Positions 47,432 to 56,409 of a stretch of DNA of 64,000 nucleotides are shown here, piece by piece. The DNA comes from Mycobacterium asiaticum (GTDB taxonomy: Bacteria > Actinomycetota > Actinomycetes > Mycobacteriales > Mycobacteriaceae), in NCBI RefSeq assembly GCF_001673365.1, contig NZ_LZLS01000191.1, positions 62,001 through 126,000 on the forward strand, written 5' to 3'. Position numbers and translations under genes: made by a program. Positions within the stretch are counted from its first letter, which is position 1. The number at the start of each line of letters is the position of its first letter. The notes under the pieces were generated by a model. It was given only the letters and a program-made list of their open reading frames with translations, was not told the DNA's origin and made no database searches.

Positions 47432-48400
47432 ATGAAAGCCTCAGTCGTACAAGAGCTTTCGGGTCCGTCCGGGGTTGTCTACACCGATATCGACGACGTA
47501 CCCGATGGCGGTGGCAACATCGTCATCGAGGTGCGCGCCGCGGGCGTCTGCTTTCCCGATCTGCTGTTGACCAGAGGCAAGTATCAGCTCAAGTTGCCGC
47601 CGCCGTTCGTGCCCGGAATGGAGACGGCCGGTGTGGTGCGTTCGGCACCGGCCGATTCGGGTTTCCGTGTGGGCGAACGTGTTTCGGCCTTTGGTGTGCT
47701 CGGCTGCTACGCCGAGCAGGTCGCCGTTCCGGTTTCCAACGTGATTCGCAGTCCCGCCGAGCTCGACGACGCCGAAGCGGTGTCGTTGCTGGTGAACTAC
47801 AACACCATGTATTTCGCGCTGTCCCGTCGCGCCGTGATGCGGCCCGGCCAGACGGTGTTGGTGCTCGGCGCGGCCGGCGGGGTCGGTACCGCGGCCATCC
47901 AGATTGCCAAGGCGTTGGGCGCCAGTCAGGTAATCGCCGTGGTACACCGCGAAACCGCGATCGACTACGTCAGCGCGCTAGGCGCCGACCAAGTGCTGCA
48001 CCTGGCCCCCGGCTGGGTGGACCGGGTGCATGAATACACCAACGGCCAAGGGGTTGACATCGTCGTCGACCCGATCGGTGGCCGCACCTTCGACGACGCG
48101 ATTCGCGCGCTGGCGATCGACGGCAAGCTGCTGGTGATCGGGTTCGCCGCGGGCAGCGTGCCGACACTAAGTGTCAACCGGCTACTGCTGCGCAATATCG
48201 GCGTGCTGGGCGTCGCGTGGGGCGAATACCTCACCAAGGTCCCCGGTTCGGCGGTGCTGTTTTCGGCCGGTCTCAACCAGTTGGTGTCGCTGGGCCTGAG
48301 ACCGCCTCCGCCGCAACGTTATCCGCTGTCCGAAGCGCGCGCCGCGCTGCAATATCTGGACGACGGCGGCGTGCTCGGCAAGGTCGTCCTGGAGCCTTAA
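47432..48400 (+). CDS. NADPH:quinone oxidoreductase family (Rv0149-like)
   Basis: 322 residues of the medium-chain dehydrogenase family without zinc ligands: AAGVCFPDLLLTRGKYQ, VPGMETAGVV, and the cofactor loop VLVLGAAGGVGTAAIQIAKALGA. DPIGGRTFDDAIRALA and a final GGVLGKVVLEP complete the fold. It reduces quinones or enones with NADPH. The ATG at 47432 follows the SDR gene closely, so they are probably one operon. Its stop overlaps the stop of the convergent PE gene by 4 bp. Confidence 0.87.
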   Translation: MKASVVQELSGPSGVVYTDIDDVPDGGGNIVIEVRAAGVCFPDLLLTRGKYQLKLPPPFVPGMETAGVVRSAPADSGFRVGERVSAFGVLGCYAEQVAVPVSNVIRSPAELDDAEAVSLLVNYNTMYFALSRRAVMRPGQTVLVLGAAGGVGTAAIQIAKALGASQVIAVVHRETAIDYVSALGADQVLHLAPGWVDRVHEYTNGQGVDIVVDPIGGRTFDDAIRALAIDGKLLVIGFAAGSVPTLSVNRLLLRNIGVLGVAWGEYLTKVPGSAVLFSAGLNQLVSLGLRPPPPQRYPLSEARAALQYLDDGGVLGKVVLEP

Positions 48401-50124
48401 AGCAGGGCCCTGAGCTCGTCGGCGATGTCGCTGGCAGCGTGCTGGAAAACGCGCACCTCGAAACCTGCCATCAGAACGGCCAAGCCGATGTCCGCCGCGA
48501 TCGGTTTGCCGAAGGCGTTGATCAGTCCGCCGACGGGATCGCCGTTGAACGCTTGCAGTAGGCCGCGCCCGAACAGGTCGATGTTGTAGGCCGGAATGGC
48601 GGTCACGGCCGCGTTGACGATATCGGTGGTCGGGAGCACCGTGGCGTAGGCCGACCCGGCAATGGCCGAACTGGCATAGCCGAGCTTGAGGTTGGCCGCC
48701 AGCAACGTTTGGATGAAATTCTGCGGTGACGCGAACGAGTACTGCGCGCCGGTTGCCAGCTGGCCAAGCTTTACCGTGTCCACCGTCGGGATCAGGGCGG
48801 TGAAGTGCGACGGCGTGATCAGCGAGACTTCGTGGGAGAAATTGACGATCCCTTCCTGAGTCCCGGCGGCGAGCGCGGCGACGATTTCGCCCGGCGGAAC
48901 CGGCGGGAATACCCCGAACTCGGTTGGCACATTCGGAGCATCCGGCGACCACCCGTGGGTAGTGCTGCCGTAGCCGAGGTTCACGAGGACACGCATGTCG
49001 GGCTGGATCAGTTCCGCCAGCGGGTTGCCGATGATCGGGATGGCACGCAGCGGAGACAGAATGGGCAGGTTCTCGGTGGGGATCATGTAGTAGTGCGTCT
49101 GGACCGGTCCGACGGTGTTCGTCAGCTCGACGGCCGTGCCGCCCGGCGGCACCGTCAACTCCATGCCCGACAGGAACGGGTAGCGACCGTGCAACTCGAT
49201 GATTCCCAGGAACGCGTTGATATCGGACAGCACATTGAGCGGGTATTGCGGGAAGTCGCCGAATCCGTCGTACTCGATGGTGAAGATACGTGTGGGGAAG
49301 GAATTGTCAGGGGTCGCGATGCCGAACACATCCAAGCCCAGGCTCGGCAACGCAAGTCCCGGGAAGCGCGCCAGCAGACCGCCATTCGGATTGCTCGGAT
49401 TGCCGACCAGCGTGAAGTTCAGGTTTGCCGGGCCGCCCCCGAGCGTGTTGGTGGGGTTCAGCGCCATCATTTCCATCGAAGCGATGACCGCGCTCTGCGA
49501 ATAGCCGAAGACGTTGACCGAGGTGGCGCCGAGTTGGCCGAATGCCGCGGTGATGGCGTTGTCCAGGATCGTCAGCCCGCGCGCCGCCGACACATCGAAC
49601 GTCAAGTCCTTGATGCCGGTTAGGGGATACAGCCCCTCGGGGGTGTTGATGCCGATATTGATGCCCCCGGTATAAAACGGGTCGATGTACAGGGGCGGGA
49701 TTCCTTGGATGTAGTCCTCGATCGGGATCGGGTACCCGCTGGCGCCCATCACCAGGGTGATCGCGGCCGCCGGAGCGGTTGCGGCCTCGCTGAGCAGTGA
49801 TTTGAGCGGCGAGAGAATCGGACTCAAGGCATTCGACGCCGCGTTGACGATCTCAGTCTCGAGATAGGCGAGCCCGCCGGCGGCTAGCGTGCGGGCGAAT
49901 TCCTCTTGGAGCGCCCCCACTTTGGCGATGGCCGCGTTGTATTCCGCGCCGTACGCGCCGAACAACTGCGCGACGGCCTCGGAAACCTCGTCGGCGGCCG
50001 CCGAGAGCAGGCCGGTGGTCGGACCGCTCGCGGCCGCACTGGCCGCGGACACCGCCGTCCGAATCTCCGCCAAATTCGTTGCGGCGCTGGAAATCACGTC
50101 CGGTTGCACTGACAAGTACGACAT
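48397..50124 (-). CDS. PE1: PE family protein with PE-PPE serine hydrolase domain (PE1-like)
   Basis: 575 residues. The PE domain (1-95) starts MSYLSVQPDVISSAATNLAE and has FGAYGAEYNAAIAKVGALQEEF; the YxxxD/E secretion region lies near its end. The C-terminal PE-PPE (PF08237) alpha/beta-hydrolase has the nucleophile GYSQSAVIASME, the lid-like IEYDGFGDFPQYPLN and YYMIPTENLPILSPLR. It is exported by ESX-5 and likely acts as esterase/lipase at the surface. This is the Rv0151c position. It is followed by a second PE gene, with a 99-bp gap. Confidence 0.87.
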   Translation of the reverse strand: MSYLSVQPDVISSAATNLAEIRTAVSAASAAASGPTTGLLSAAADEVSEAVAQLFGAYGAEYNAAIAKVGALQEEFARTLAAGGLAYLETEIVNAASNALSPILSPLKSLLSEAATAPAAAITLVMGASGYPIPIEDYIQGIPPLYIDPFYTGGINIGINTPEGLYPLTGIKDLTFDVSAARGLTILDNAITAAFGQLGATSVNVFGYSQSAVIASMEMMALNPTNTLGGGPANLNFTLVGNPSNPNGGLLARFPGLALPSLGLDVFGIATPDNSFPTRIFTIEYDGFGDFPQYPLNVLSDINAFLGIIELHGRYPFLSGMELTVPPGGTAVELTNTVGPVQTHYYMIPTENLPILSPLRAIPIIGNPLAELIQPDMRVLVNLGYGSTTHGWSPDAPNVPTEFGVFPPVPPGEIVAALAAGTQEGIVNFSHEVSLITPSHFTALIPTVDTVKLGQLATGAQYSFASPQNFIQTLLAANLKLGYASSAIAGSAYATVLPTTDIVNAAVTAIPAYNIDLFGRGLLQAFNGDPVGGLINAFGKPIAADIGLAVLMAGFEVRVFQHAASDIADELRALL

Positions 50125-50223
50125 CGACCATCCTTCGTGACGAGGCCCCCCTGCCGCAGCGGCAAGGTCAGCCTAGATCCAATGGCGTCCTACGTGCGCA
50201 GTTTTACTAAAGCGCAAGAACTT

Positions 50224-52068
50224 TCAGTCGGCCGCACCGGTGAGGTCGCCGATCACCGACGAGATGGTGTCGATCGTCACGATGGTCTGGAAGCCACCGG
50301 CCAGGGTCAACAACGCGACATCCGCGGCGATCGGATTGCCGAATGCATTCACCAGCCCCATCGGATCGCCGTTGACCGCCTGCTCGATGCCGTCCAGGAA
50401 CAGGTTGAAGTTGTACGACGGCAGCGTGGTGACGATGGTGTTCGCAATGTCTGCAGTCGGCAGCGCCAACGCGTAGCCGTCGGCCGCCGCACTCGTGATC
50501 GCGGTGGTGATGTTCGTGTTCGCCGACCTGATCGCGTCGAAGATGCTGTTGGCCGAGAAGCCGGTCGTCGGTGGCAAGGCGAACGGCAGTGAAAGGCCTC
50601 CGCCCCCACCGCCTCCTCCGCCGCCGCTGGGCAGCAGGTCGGTCAACGACGACAGTGCCGGCGCGGTGAAGTGACCGGCGAAGGCGTTGAGCCCCTGGCC
50701 GGCCAGGGCGATCTGGTCGCCGACGAAGTTCTCCGGGATCGGTGGGATCAGGCCGAACGGGGTGTGCACGTCGGCGTAGCCGGTCGAGTAGCCGTAGTGC
50801 GGGTCGCCGTAGCCCCAGTTGACCAGGTACGTCAGGTTGGGTTCGACCAGGTCCGCCAGGGCGTTTCCGATGCCGGGAATGGCTCGCAGCGGCTGCACCA
50901 GGGGCAGGCCGTCGTAAGTGATCATGTAGTAGTGGTCGGTGGTGTTACCAGGGGAGACCGGCAATTCGAGCATCTTGTAGCCCGGTGCGAGCTGGCCCGT
51001 CGAACTGATGATGCTCGGGTAATCGCCGTGAATGGATTGGATGCCCAGGAACGCGTTGAGGTCGGCCAGGAAGTTGATCGGGTACTTCGGGAAGTCGGTG
51101 TAGCCGTCGTATTGCAGCGAGAACGTGTTGACCTGGTAACCGGTGTTGGCCGGTGTCGGGCCGAAGAATTCCAGCCCCAGGGCCGGCATGTTAAGGCCGG
51201 GGAAGCGGGAGAGCAGCCCGCCGTTGGGAGCCATCGGATTGCCCAGCAGGGTGAAGCTGAGGTCTGCGGTGTGTGGGCTGCCCATCGCCACCAGATTGCG
51301 CAACTCCATCGAGGAGAGGATGGCACTCTGCGAGTAGCCCAACACCGATACCGAATCGCCTTTCGTGATCAGGCCGGTGGGTGAGAACAGCGCGTTGTGC
51401 AGCATCTGTGTGCCCAGCTGGACCGACTGGCTCAGCGGCAGGTCCTTGATTTGGGTGAGTGGGTACAGCCCCTCGGGAGTGTTCAGCGGTATCGACAACG
51501 GGTCGGCGATCCCGAACCGCATCCACGGCCGGACGCTGGCCATGTAATCCAGCGACGGTATCGGTGTGCCGCTGCCGGTCATGATCAACGCTTTGTCGTA
51601 CATCCCGACCAGTGGCAAGGGCGTGCTGACCGGCGTCCCGCCACCGCCGGGACTCGCGGACGGCGCGAACAACGGGCCCAGCAGAGACTGGACGGGAGTG
51701 ACCAGCGGCTGCAGTGGCGCGAGCACCGGGGCGAGAAGCGCCTCGATCGGCGAGGCGGCGGCGAGCGCGCCGCCCACCGCGGCAGCGTTGAGGACCTCCG
51801 ATTCCGCGTAGGCGATGCTGGCCCCCGACAGCGCCTGCTGGAACTGCTCGTGGAAGACCGCCGCTTGACTGACGACGTCCTGGTATTCCACACCGAAAGC
51901 GCGGAACACCTGGGCCGCCGCCGCCGACACTTCGTCCGCTGCGGCGGCCGCCAGACCAGTCGTCGAACCCGCCGCCGCCGCATTGGCTTCGGCGAGGGCG
52001 GTCCGGATACCGGCCAGATTTTCGGCGGCGGCGCTGAGCAGTTGCGGTTGCGTCGTCAAGTACGACAT
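50224..52068 (-). CDS. PE2: PE family protein with PE-PPE serine hydrolase domain (PE2-like)
   Basis: 614 residues. PE domain: MSYLTTQPQLLSAAAENLAGI. A longer linker (about residues 95-160, rich in Ala/Pro) precedes the hydrolase with LGYSQSAILSSMEL, QYDGYTDFPKYPINF and YYMITYDGLPLVQPLR. A run of ten glycines lies near residue 490 (after LLPSG), possibly from codon slippage. It corresponds to Rv0152c but is longer. ESX-5 export is expected from family. ATG at 52068. Confidence 0.85.
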   Translation of the reverse strand: MSYLTTQPQLLSAAAENLAGIRTALAEANAAAAGSTTGLAAAAADEVSAAAAQVFRAFGVEYQDVVSQAAVFHEQFQQALSGASIAYAESEVLNAAAVGGALAAASPIEALLAPVLAPLQPLVTPVQSLLGPLFAPSASPGGGGTPVSTPLPLVGMYDKALIMTGSGTPIPSLDYMASVRPWMRFGIADPLSIPLNTPEGLYPLTQIKDLPLSQSVQLGTQMLHNALFSPTGLITKGDSVSVLGYSQSAILSSMELRNLVAMGSPHTADLSFTLLGNPMAPNGGLLSRFPGLNMPALGLEFFGPTPANTGYQVNTFSLQYDGYTDFPKYPINFLADLNAFLGIQSIHGDYPSIISSTGQLAPGYKMLELPVSPGNTTDHYYMITYDGLPLVQPLRAIPGIGNALADLVEPNLTYLVNWGYGDPHYGYSTGYADVHTPFGLIPPIPENFVGDQIALAGQGLNAFAGHFTAPALSSLTDLLPSGGGGGGGGGGLSLPFALPPTTGFSANSIFDAIRSANTNITTAITSAAADGYALALPTADIANTIVTTLPSYNFNLFLDGIEQAVNGDPMGLVNAFGNPIAADVALLTLAGGFQTIVTIDTISSVIGDLTGAAD

Positions 52069-52442
52069 AAGTCAATCCCCTTCACAGCCAGGGTATTTCG
52101 GCAGTTATACGGTTATCGCCAGGGCTCGCTCACGCGGCACGGTCGGTCATCGCGGAGCCCGGCAGTGTCAGACTAGATCGCTCAGGCCAAACGCATAGTG
52201 CTTTTGCTGTCTAAATATTTTTTAGGGGATCAGTGGCTACGCAACGTCACCCTGGACGTTGGCCGCTCAGTCACGATGCCCACCTTAAGGGGTCGGATCA
52301 GCGTCGAGCTTGAAGCGCTGGTCTGCGAGATGCGGCGAGACCATCGCTGTCGGGTTCGCGAAACCGACCTTGTGGTGAGGCAGTCGACACTAAGTAAGAA
52401 GAACCTACACAGCCCCTCGTACATTGAAATTCGTGGTGGTCC
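52069..52442. other. Intergenic region, no gene recognised
   Basis: 374 bp between the PE2-like start and the stop of the cyclase-like gene. It is AT-richer than the surroundings at 52195-52260. It carries CACCCTGGACG (52248-52258), which also occurs in the repeat at 24051-24077. A 64-codon frame on the minus strand (52230-52424) is basic and Ser/Arg-rich and looks like a chance frame. The PE2 promoter should lie near 52069-52200. Confidence 0.4.
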
Positions 52443-53477
52443 TCAGTCTCGGGGGAGGTCGTCGCCGAGCGCGTCCTCCTCGCCCCAATCCTCCGCACTG
52501 TTGAGAGGATCCTCGGACGTGTCGTTGAGGTTGTCGAGGTACTGACGAACGTCGAGGACTGGCTGATGCTTCTTGAAGTCAGGCTCGTGTGCTTCCGGCG
52601 CGTGAATGGCGCCCTGCCACGCAGCAGCGCTGCGGTATGCCTCGATCGCCTCGAGAACCTCGCTGGGTGTGCGGTGCGGGTACTCATTGGTGACTAGGCC
52701 GGGGTTGTCGCCGTTCCCGAACGCTTTGGCGAGCAGTTGCTCAGGAGTGGCGGCCTCCAACGACCGCGCGATCGCGAACACCGGGTAGGGCCTGCCGCCC
52801 CAGACACCCTTGAGAGAGTGCGTTCCGAGGAGGTATGCCGCACGGCCGCGCTTGGTTTTGTCGTCGTTGTAGTGCTTGAACAGAAGATGAGCGACCTCGA
52901 CGGTCAGCACGAAGTAGCTGCGCGCGGCAAACTTAAGGACGCGGAATCCAGTGTCAATGCTCGGACCGACGAAGTCCATAGCGAAGTTGATGCCGAAGGC
53001 CTCAGCGGTGTCGGCACTGTTGAGTGTCGCTTCGTTCGTCTCCTCCACGTCGATCTGCGATCCGCCGTCGGAGATCTGGATTGTGCGAGGGATCGCAACA
53101 CGACGATCGGGTGCAGGGACGGTCGCTAAGAACGCTCCTCCTTTAAGCGTCATCGGTGTCTTCCCCAGCAGGTGTTGGATCTCGAACTCGAGCATCGTGG
53201 CTGTCCACGCGTCAATGGCATCGCTGCACTCTTGCTCCGACTGAATCGTGACCAAGAAAATCAACTCGTCGCCAATGGCCTTCCACAGCGAGAGACGGTC
53301 CCTCAGAACCGGATATGAGTCGGTAATTTTGTTTGCCAGCAGCGAGGGAAACTCGCTGTAGAAGGCGAGGAAAGTCGCAATCCATCCGCCTTCGCTCTTC
53401 TGCTTGAACTGGGTTGAGTTCTGCAGATCGCAGGAGAGGAAAAGTATGGAACCGTCTTGATTGAGGCCAGCCGCCAT
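52443..53477 (-). CDS. Class III nucleotide-cyclase-like protein, partner of the ImmA/IrrE peptidase
   Basis: 344 residues. The N-terminal half shows an adenylate/guanylate cyclase catalytic-domain pattern: FLSCDLQNSTQFK with the first metal Asp (17), LWKAIGDELIFLV with the second metal Asp (70), LKGGAFLATV (about 111) in place of the GIHxG strand, and DFVGPSIDTGFRVLKFA (168-183) where cyclases have GxxVNxAxR: Arg179 is kept, Asn is replaced by Asp175. The C-terminal part (about 230-344) is unfamiliar and acidic at its end. No membrane segment. It starts on the last base of the peptidase stop (TGATG). Codon use and GC are lower than the PE genes around it. The product nucleotide, if any, is unknown. 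Confidence 0.6.
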   Translation of the reverse strand: MAAGLNQDGSILFLSCDLQNSTQFKQKSEGGWIATFLAFYSEFPSLLANKITDSYPVLRDRLSLWKAIGDELIFLVTIQSEQECSDAIDAWTATMLEFEIQHLLGKTPMTLKGGAFLATVPAPDRRVAIPRTIQISDGGSQIDVEETNEATLNSADTAEAFGINFAMDFVGPSIDTGFRVLKFAARSYFVLTVEVAHLLFKHYNDDKTKRGRAAYLLGTHSLKGVWGGRPYPVFAIARSLEAATPEQLLAKAFGNGDNPGLVTNEYPHRTPSEVLEAIEAYRSAAAWQGAIHAPEAHEPDFKKHQPVLDVRQYLDNLNDTSEDPLNSAEDWGEEDALGDDLPRD

Positions 53478-54007
53478 CAGGTGATGAGGTCGAGATACTC
53501 GGCGCGGACCTTCGCCGCCGGGACTGATACCTCGAAGTGCTCAGCGACCGGCACGAGGTTGCAGCCCTGCCGGACGAACACATCTTTGAAGTGGTCCGCG
53601 GGCATCAAGAGGTTCGACGCGAACACATTTGCCTGAGTCTCGGCGACGTTGCTGCCCAAGCGCGTGAACGTGGATGTTCGCTCACCGACACGATGATTTC
53701 CAGGGGCTCGGTAGTGCAGGAAGTAGTGGCCCAGCTCATGGGCAATCGTGAACCTGTCACGCAGCCGTGAAGTGTGCGTAGGGATGATTACAGTGAAATC
53801 ACCCGGCTCCCGCACTTCGAGCGACTCAGCGCGGTTGTCGACCTCGATCTCACCACCAAGCTTCTTGAGCAGTGCATGTACGTCGACATAGCCACATTCG
53901 TTGATGACTTTGTGTTCGTGTGCGATCTGCTCGGCATACATCGCGATCGCCGAGTACGACAGCCTCGATCGCGGTGCCTCTACTGCACCCTCACTCATCA
54001 CACTCAT
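53477..54007 (-). CDS. ImmA/IrrE-family metallopeptidase
   Basis: 176 residues from the ATG at 54007 (MSVMSEGAVE), eight bases after GGAGG. The frame is open to 54067 with other ATGs, so the start may be longer. The zinc motif HELGH is at 90-94 in FTIAHELGHYFLHY, and ETQANVFASNLLMP (about 119-132) is the third-ligand/LLMP signature of ImmA/IrrE. These peptidases cut repressors, e.g. ImmR of ICEBs1 and DdrO in Deinococcus. No HTH repressor is visible nearby. It is coupled to the cyclase-like gene. The two sit in a lower-GC island inside the PE cluster. Confidence 0.83.
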   Translation of the reverse strand: MSVMSEGAVEAPRSRLSYSAIAMYAEQIAHEHKVINECGYVDVHALLKKLGGEIEVDNRAESLEVREPGDFTVIIPTHTSRLRDRFTIAHELGHYFLHYRAPGNHRVGERTSTFTRLGSNVAETQANVFASNLLMPADHFKDVFVRQGCNLVPVAEHFEVSVPAAKVRAEYLDLIT

Positions 54008-54343
54008 CGCGTGCACCTCCACCTCAATCATCCCGCGTTCTTCGGCGGCGTGTAGTGCGAGTTGCATCGCACCTGCGCCGGCTCTTGGACGGGGTGACTG
54101 GGTATTCGCGTATCGGTACTGCGGAGACTAGTGCGCCAGGCCCGCCGCCGACACTAGACACTCTGCCCATCAAAACGACCTCAGCTTAAGGCGAGGCGCC
54201 GACATTGGCGGAGCCGCGAAAGCTGGCTACTTGGCGACGGTTACCGCGTCAGCCCTCATGCGGCGCTGTCCAATACCCGCGCGCGGACAATATCGACGGT
54301 CGGTGCCGCCATTATTGTCACCGCCGTCGCCGACGGCCGGCGT
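54008..54343. other. Intergenic region, no gene recognised
   Basis: 336 bp between the ImmA/IrrE start and the end of the next PE gene. It should hold the promoter of the peptidase-cyclase operon. I see no repeat, RNA gene or convincing frame. Confidence 0.4.
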
Positions 54344-56002
54344 TCAGGGGATCAGCGACTGGATGTCTTTGACGTTGCTGCTGATCGCCGACAGCACAGT
54401 GAGCGCTCCGACCCCGCCAGCAATGGTGGCCAGCCCGATGTCCGCCGCGAGCGGGTAGCCGATCGCGTTGATCAGATTGCCCTGGGCGAGTTGCTGCAAG
54501 AAGAGCTGGGCGTTGTAGAGCGGCATCGCCGTTGCGAACGACAGGCCTATGTCGGCCATGGGCAGCAACACCGCGTAGTCGGTGGAGATGATCGTCGCGG
54601 CCGTGTTCACGATCTTCTCTGGCGTGGGGAGGTTCGCCGCGGTGGTCATGAGATCGGTGGGCGTCGGTGCCGCGAACCTCGGCAAGGTCGGCGGGTTTGC
54701 CGCCAAGTGCTGGAGGTCGCGCGTGAAGTCGTTGACGCCCTGTTGGACTCCGGCAGCCAACGCGTTGGCGACGACGTCCGGGGACACCTCCGGGAACAGA
54801 CCGAACGGAGTGGGCACGTCGGCGTAGCTCGTCGAGTAGCCGTGGTAGGGGTCGCCGTAACCGAGGTTGACCATCACCTTCAGGCTCGGCTGGACCAGGT
54901 TGGCCAATGGGTCCCCGATCACCGGCAGCGCTCGCAGCGGCGCCAGCAGCGGCAGGTTCTCGGTGGGAATCATGTAGTAGCTGGTGTTCCCGGTGTAGCC
55001 GGGTGAAGTCTGTAGCTGAACAGCGCTGTCGACGTGGGCCGCGGTGAGCTGGAAATAGGTGGGGTGCACGAAAATAATGCCCGCGAGCGCGTTGAGGTCG
55101 GAGATGAAATTCAGCGGGTAGCGGGGGAAGTCGGCGAAGCCGTCGTATTCGAGGGTGTAATTGGCCACTGGGTAAGGCGTGTTCGAGGGTGTCGCGCCGT
55201 AGAAATCCAGCCCCAGAGCCGGCAGTGACAAGCCCGGGAAGCGCGACAGCATGCCGCCGTTGGGGTTCATTTCGTTGCCGGTCAGCACGAAGTTGAGCTG
55301 GCCGAGGTACGGATTACCCATCGCCGCGAGCTTCTGCATTTCCAGCGACGCGATGACCGCGCTCTGCGATATGCCGAAAACGGTGACCTTGTTCGCGGGG
55401 TTGGCGAGTTGTTCCGTGAGGGTGTTGTGCAGGATGGTCAACCCCTCCTGCACCGACGCATTCAGCGTCATGCTCCGCACCCCGGTCAGCGGGTAGAGCT
55501 CTTCGGGCGTGACGAGTGGGAAGGGGACGGTGGGATTCAGGACGTCTGGCCGGATGTAAAGGCTCAGAGCTCCATCGATCAGTTTCTGTGTCGGGATCGG
55601 AACTCCGGTGCCGCCCATGATGATTGACACCGGATTGGGCGGGAACGGCGGGAGCGCGGCGGCGGTAGCCCCCAGGGCCGGTGCGGCGGGAGCTGCCAAC
55701 AGTCCCTGCAGGCCGGTGGCGATAGCCGCCTCGGCGTTCGCGTAGGTGCTCGCCGCCGCGGCTAGCGACTGCTGGAATTCGCTCTGGAACGTTGCCAGCT
55801 GAGCGTGCAGAAGTTGGAACTCGTCGCCGTACGCGCCAAACAGATTGGCGATGGCAGCCGATATCTCGTCACCGGCCGCGGCCAGCACGCGTGAAGTGGG
55901 TCCCGCCGCCGCCGCGCTGGCCGCTTTGAGCGCCGATCCGATCCCCTCGACATTCGTAGCGGCCGCCGCCATGATCTCTGGCTCAGCAAGCAGAAACGAC
56001 AT
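54344..56002 (-). CDS. PE family protein with PE-PPE serine hydrolase domain (third copy)
   Basis: 552 residues from the ATG at 56002 (MSFLLAEPEIMAAAATNVEG), with GAGAAGGG upstream. The PE domain is FGAYGDEFQLLHAQLATFQ. The hydrolase nucleophile is FGISQSAVIASLEM (Ile in place of the usual Tyr), then YDGFADFPRYPLNF and YYMIPTENLPLLAPLR. In M. tuberculosis four such proteins exist near here (PE1-PE4, with PE3 and PE4 near Rv0159c-Rv0160c). I cannot say which this copy equals. ESX-5 secretion and surface esterase activity are inferred from family. Confidence 0.83.
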   Translation of the reverse strand: MSFLLAEPEIMAAAATNVEGIGSALKAASAAAAGPTSRVLAAAGDEISAAIANLFGAYGDEFQLLHAQLATFQSEFQQSLAAAASTYANAEAAIATGLQGLLAAPAAPALGATAAALPPFPPNPVSIIMGGTGVPIPTQKLIDGALSLYIRPDVLNPTVPFPLVTPEELYPLTGVRSMTLNASVQEGLTILHNTLTEQLANPANKVTVFGISQSAVIASLEMQKLAAMGNPYLGQLNFVLTGNEMNPNGGMLSRFPGLSLPALGLDFYGATPSNTPYPVANYTLEYDGFADFPRYPLNFISDLNALAGIIFVHPTYFQLTAAHVDSAVQLQTSPGYTGNTSYYMIPTENLPLLAPLRALPVIGDPLANLVQPSLKVMVNLGYGDPYHGYSTSYADVPTPFGLFPEVSPDVVANALAAGVQQGVNDFTRDLQHLAANPPTLPRFAAPTPTDLMTTAANLPTPEKIVNTAATIISTDYAVLLPMADIGLSFATAMPLYNAQLFLQQLAQGNLINAIGYPLAADIGLATIAGGVGALTVLSAISSNVKDIQSLIP

Positions 56003-56409
56003 GGGCACAACCCTTCTCATCGACTTAGCCACGAAATAGCGCGGAATAAACGATCGGCACCCTATCTGAGCCGGATCAAACTGGTCGTCAGCGTAGAGGG
56101 ATATCGCGGAACTGTCTGGCGTTTAGCGTCAGCTCAGGCCGTGCGATCAGGAAATCAAACTCGTCATTGCCAGGATGATGGGGACCTGGTCTGGCCGACG
56201 CATTGGCGCGACAGTGGCAGGCGCTCGCCAGGCCCGCCGCCCCCGCTATCCGAACGCTGCCGACGGATTCAATCGATGCCCGATGGTGCCTCTGACTGGC
56301 CGGCTGGTCTTGGCCAAATCCAAAATCGCAACGCCGTCAACATGTTAATTTTGGGCCGTCCGGCCAGTTTGCTAGGCCGTCGGCTTCCACTAAAGAAACG
56401 GGTCTCAAT
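56003..56409. other. Intergenic region between divergent PE and PE_PGRS genes
   Basis: 407 bp containing the promoters of both divergent genes. No RNA gene, repeat or convincing reading frame seen. The PE_PGRS start has only a weak ribosome site. Confidence 0.4.

Noticed and set aside
52230-52424. 64-codon minus-strand frame 18 bp after the cyclase-like gene, as a possible third gene of that operon
   Set aside because: No ribosome site, basic and Ser/Arg-rich sequence without pattern, looks like chance.
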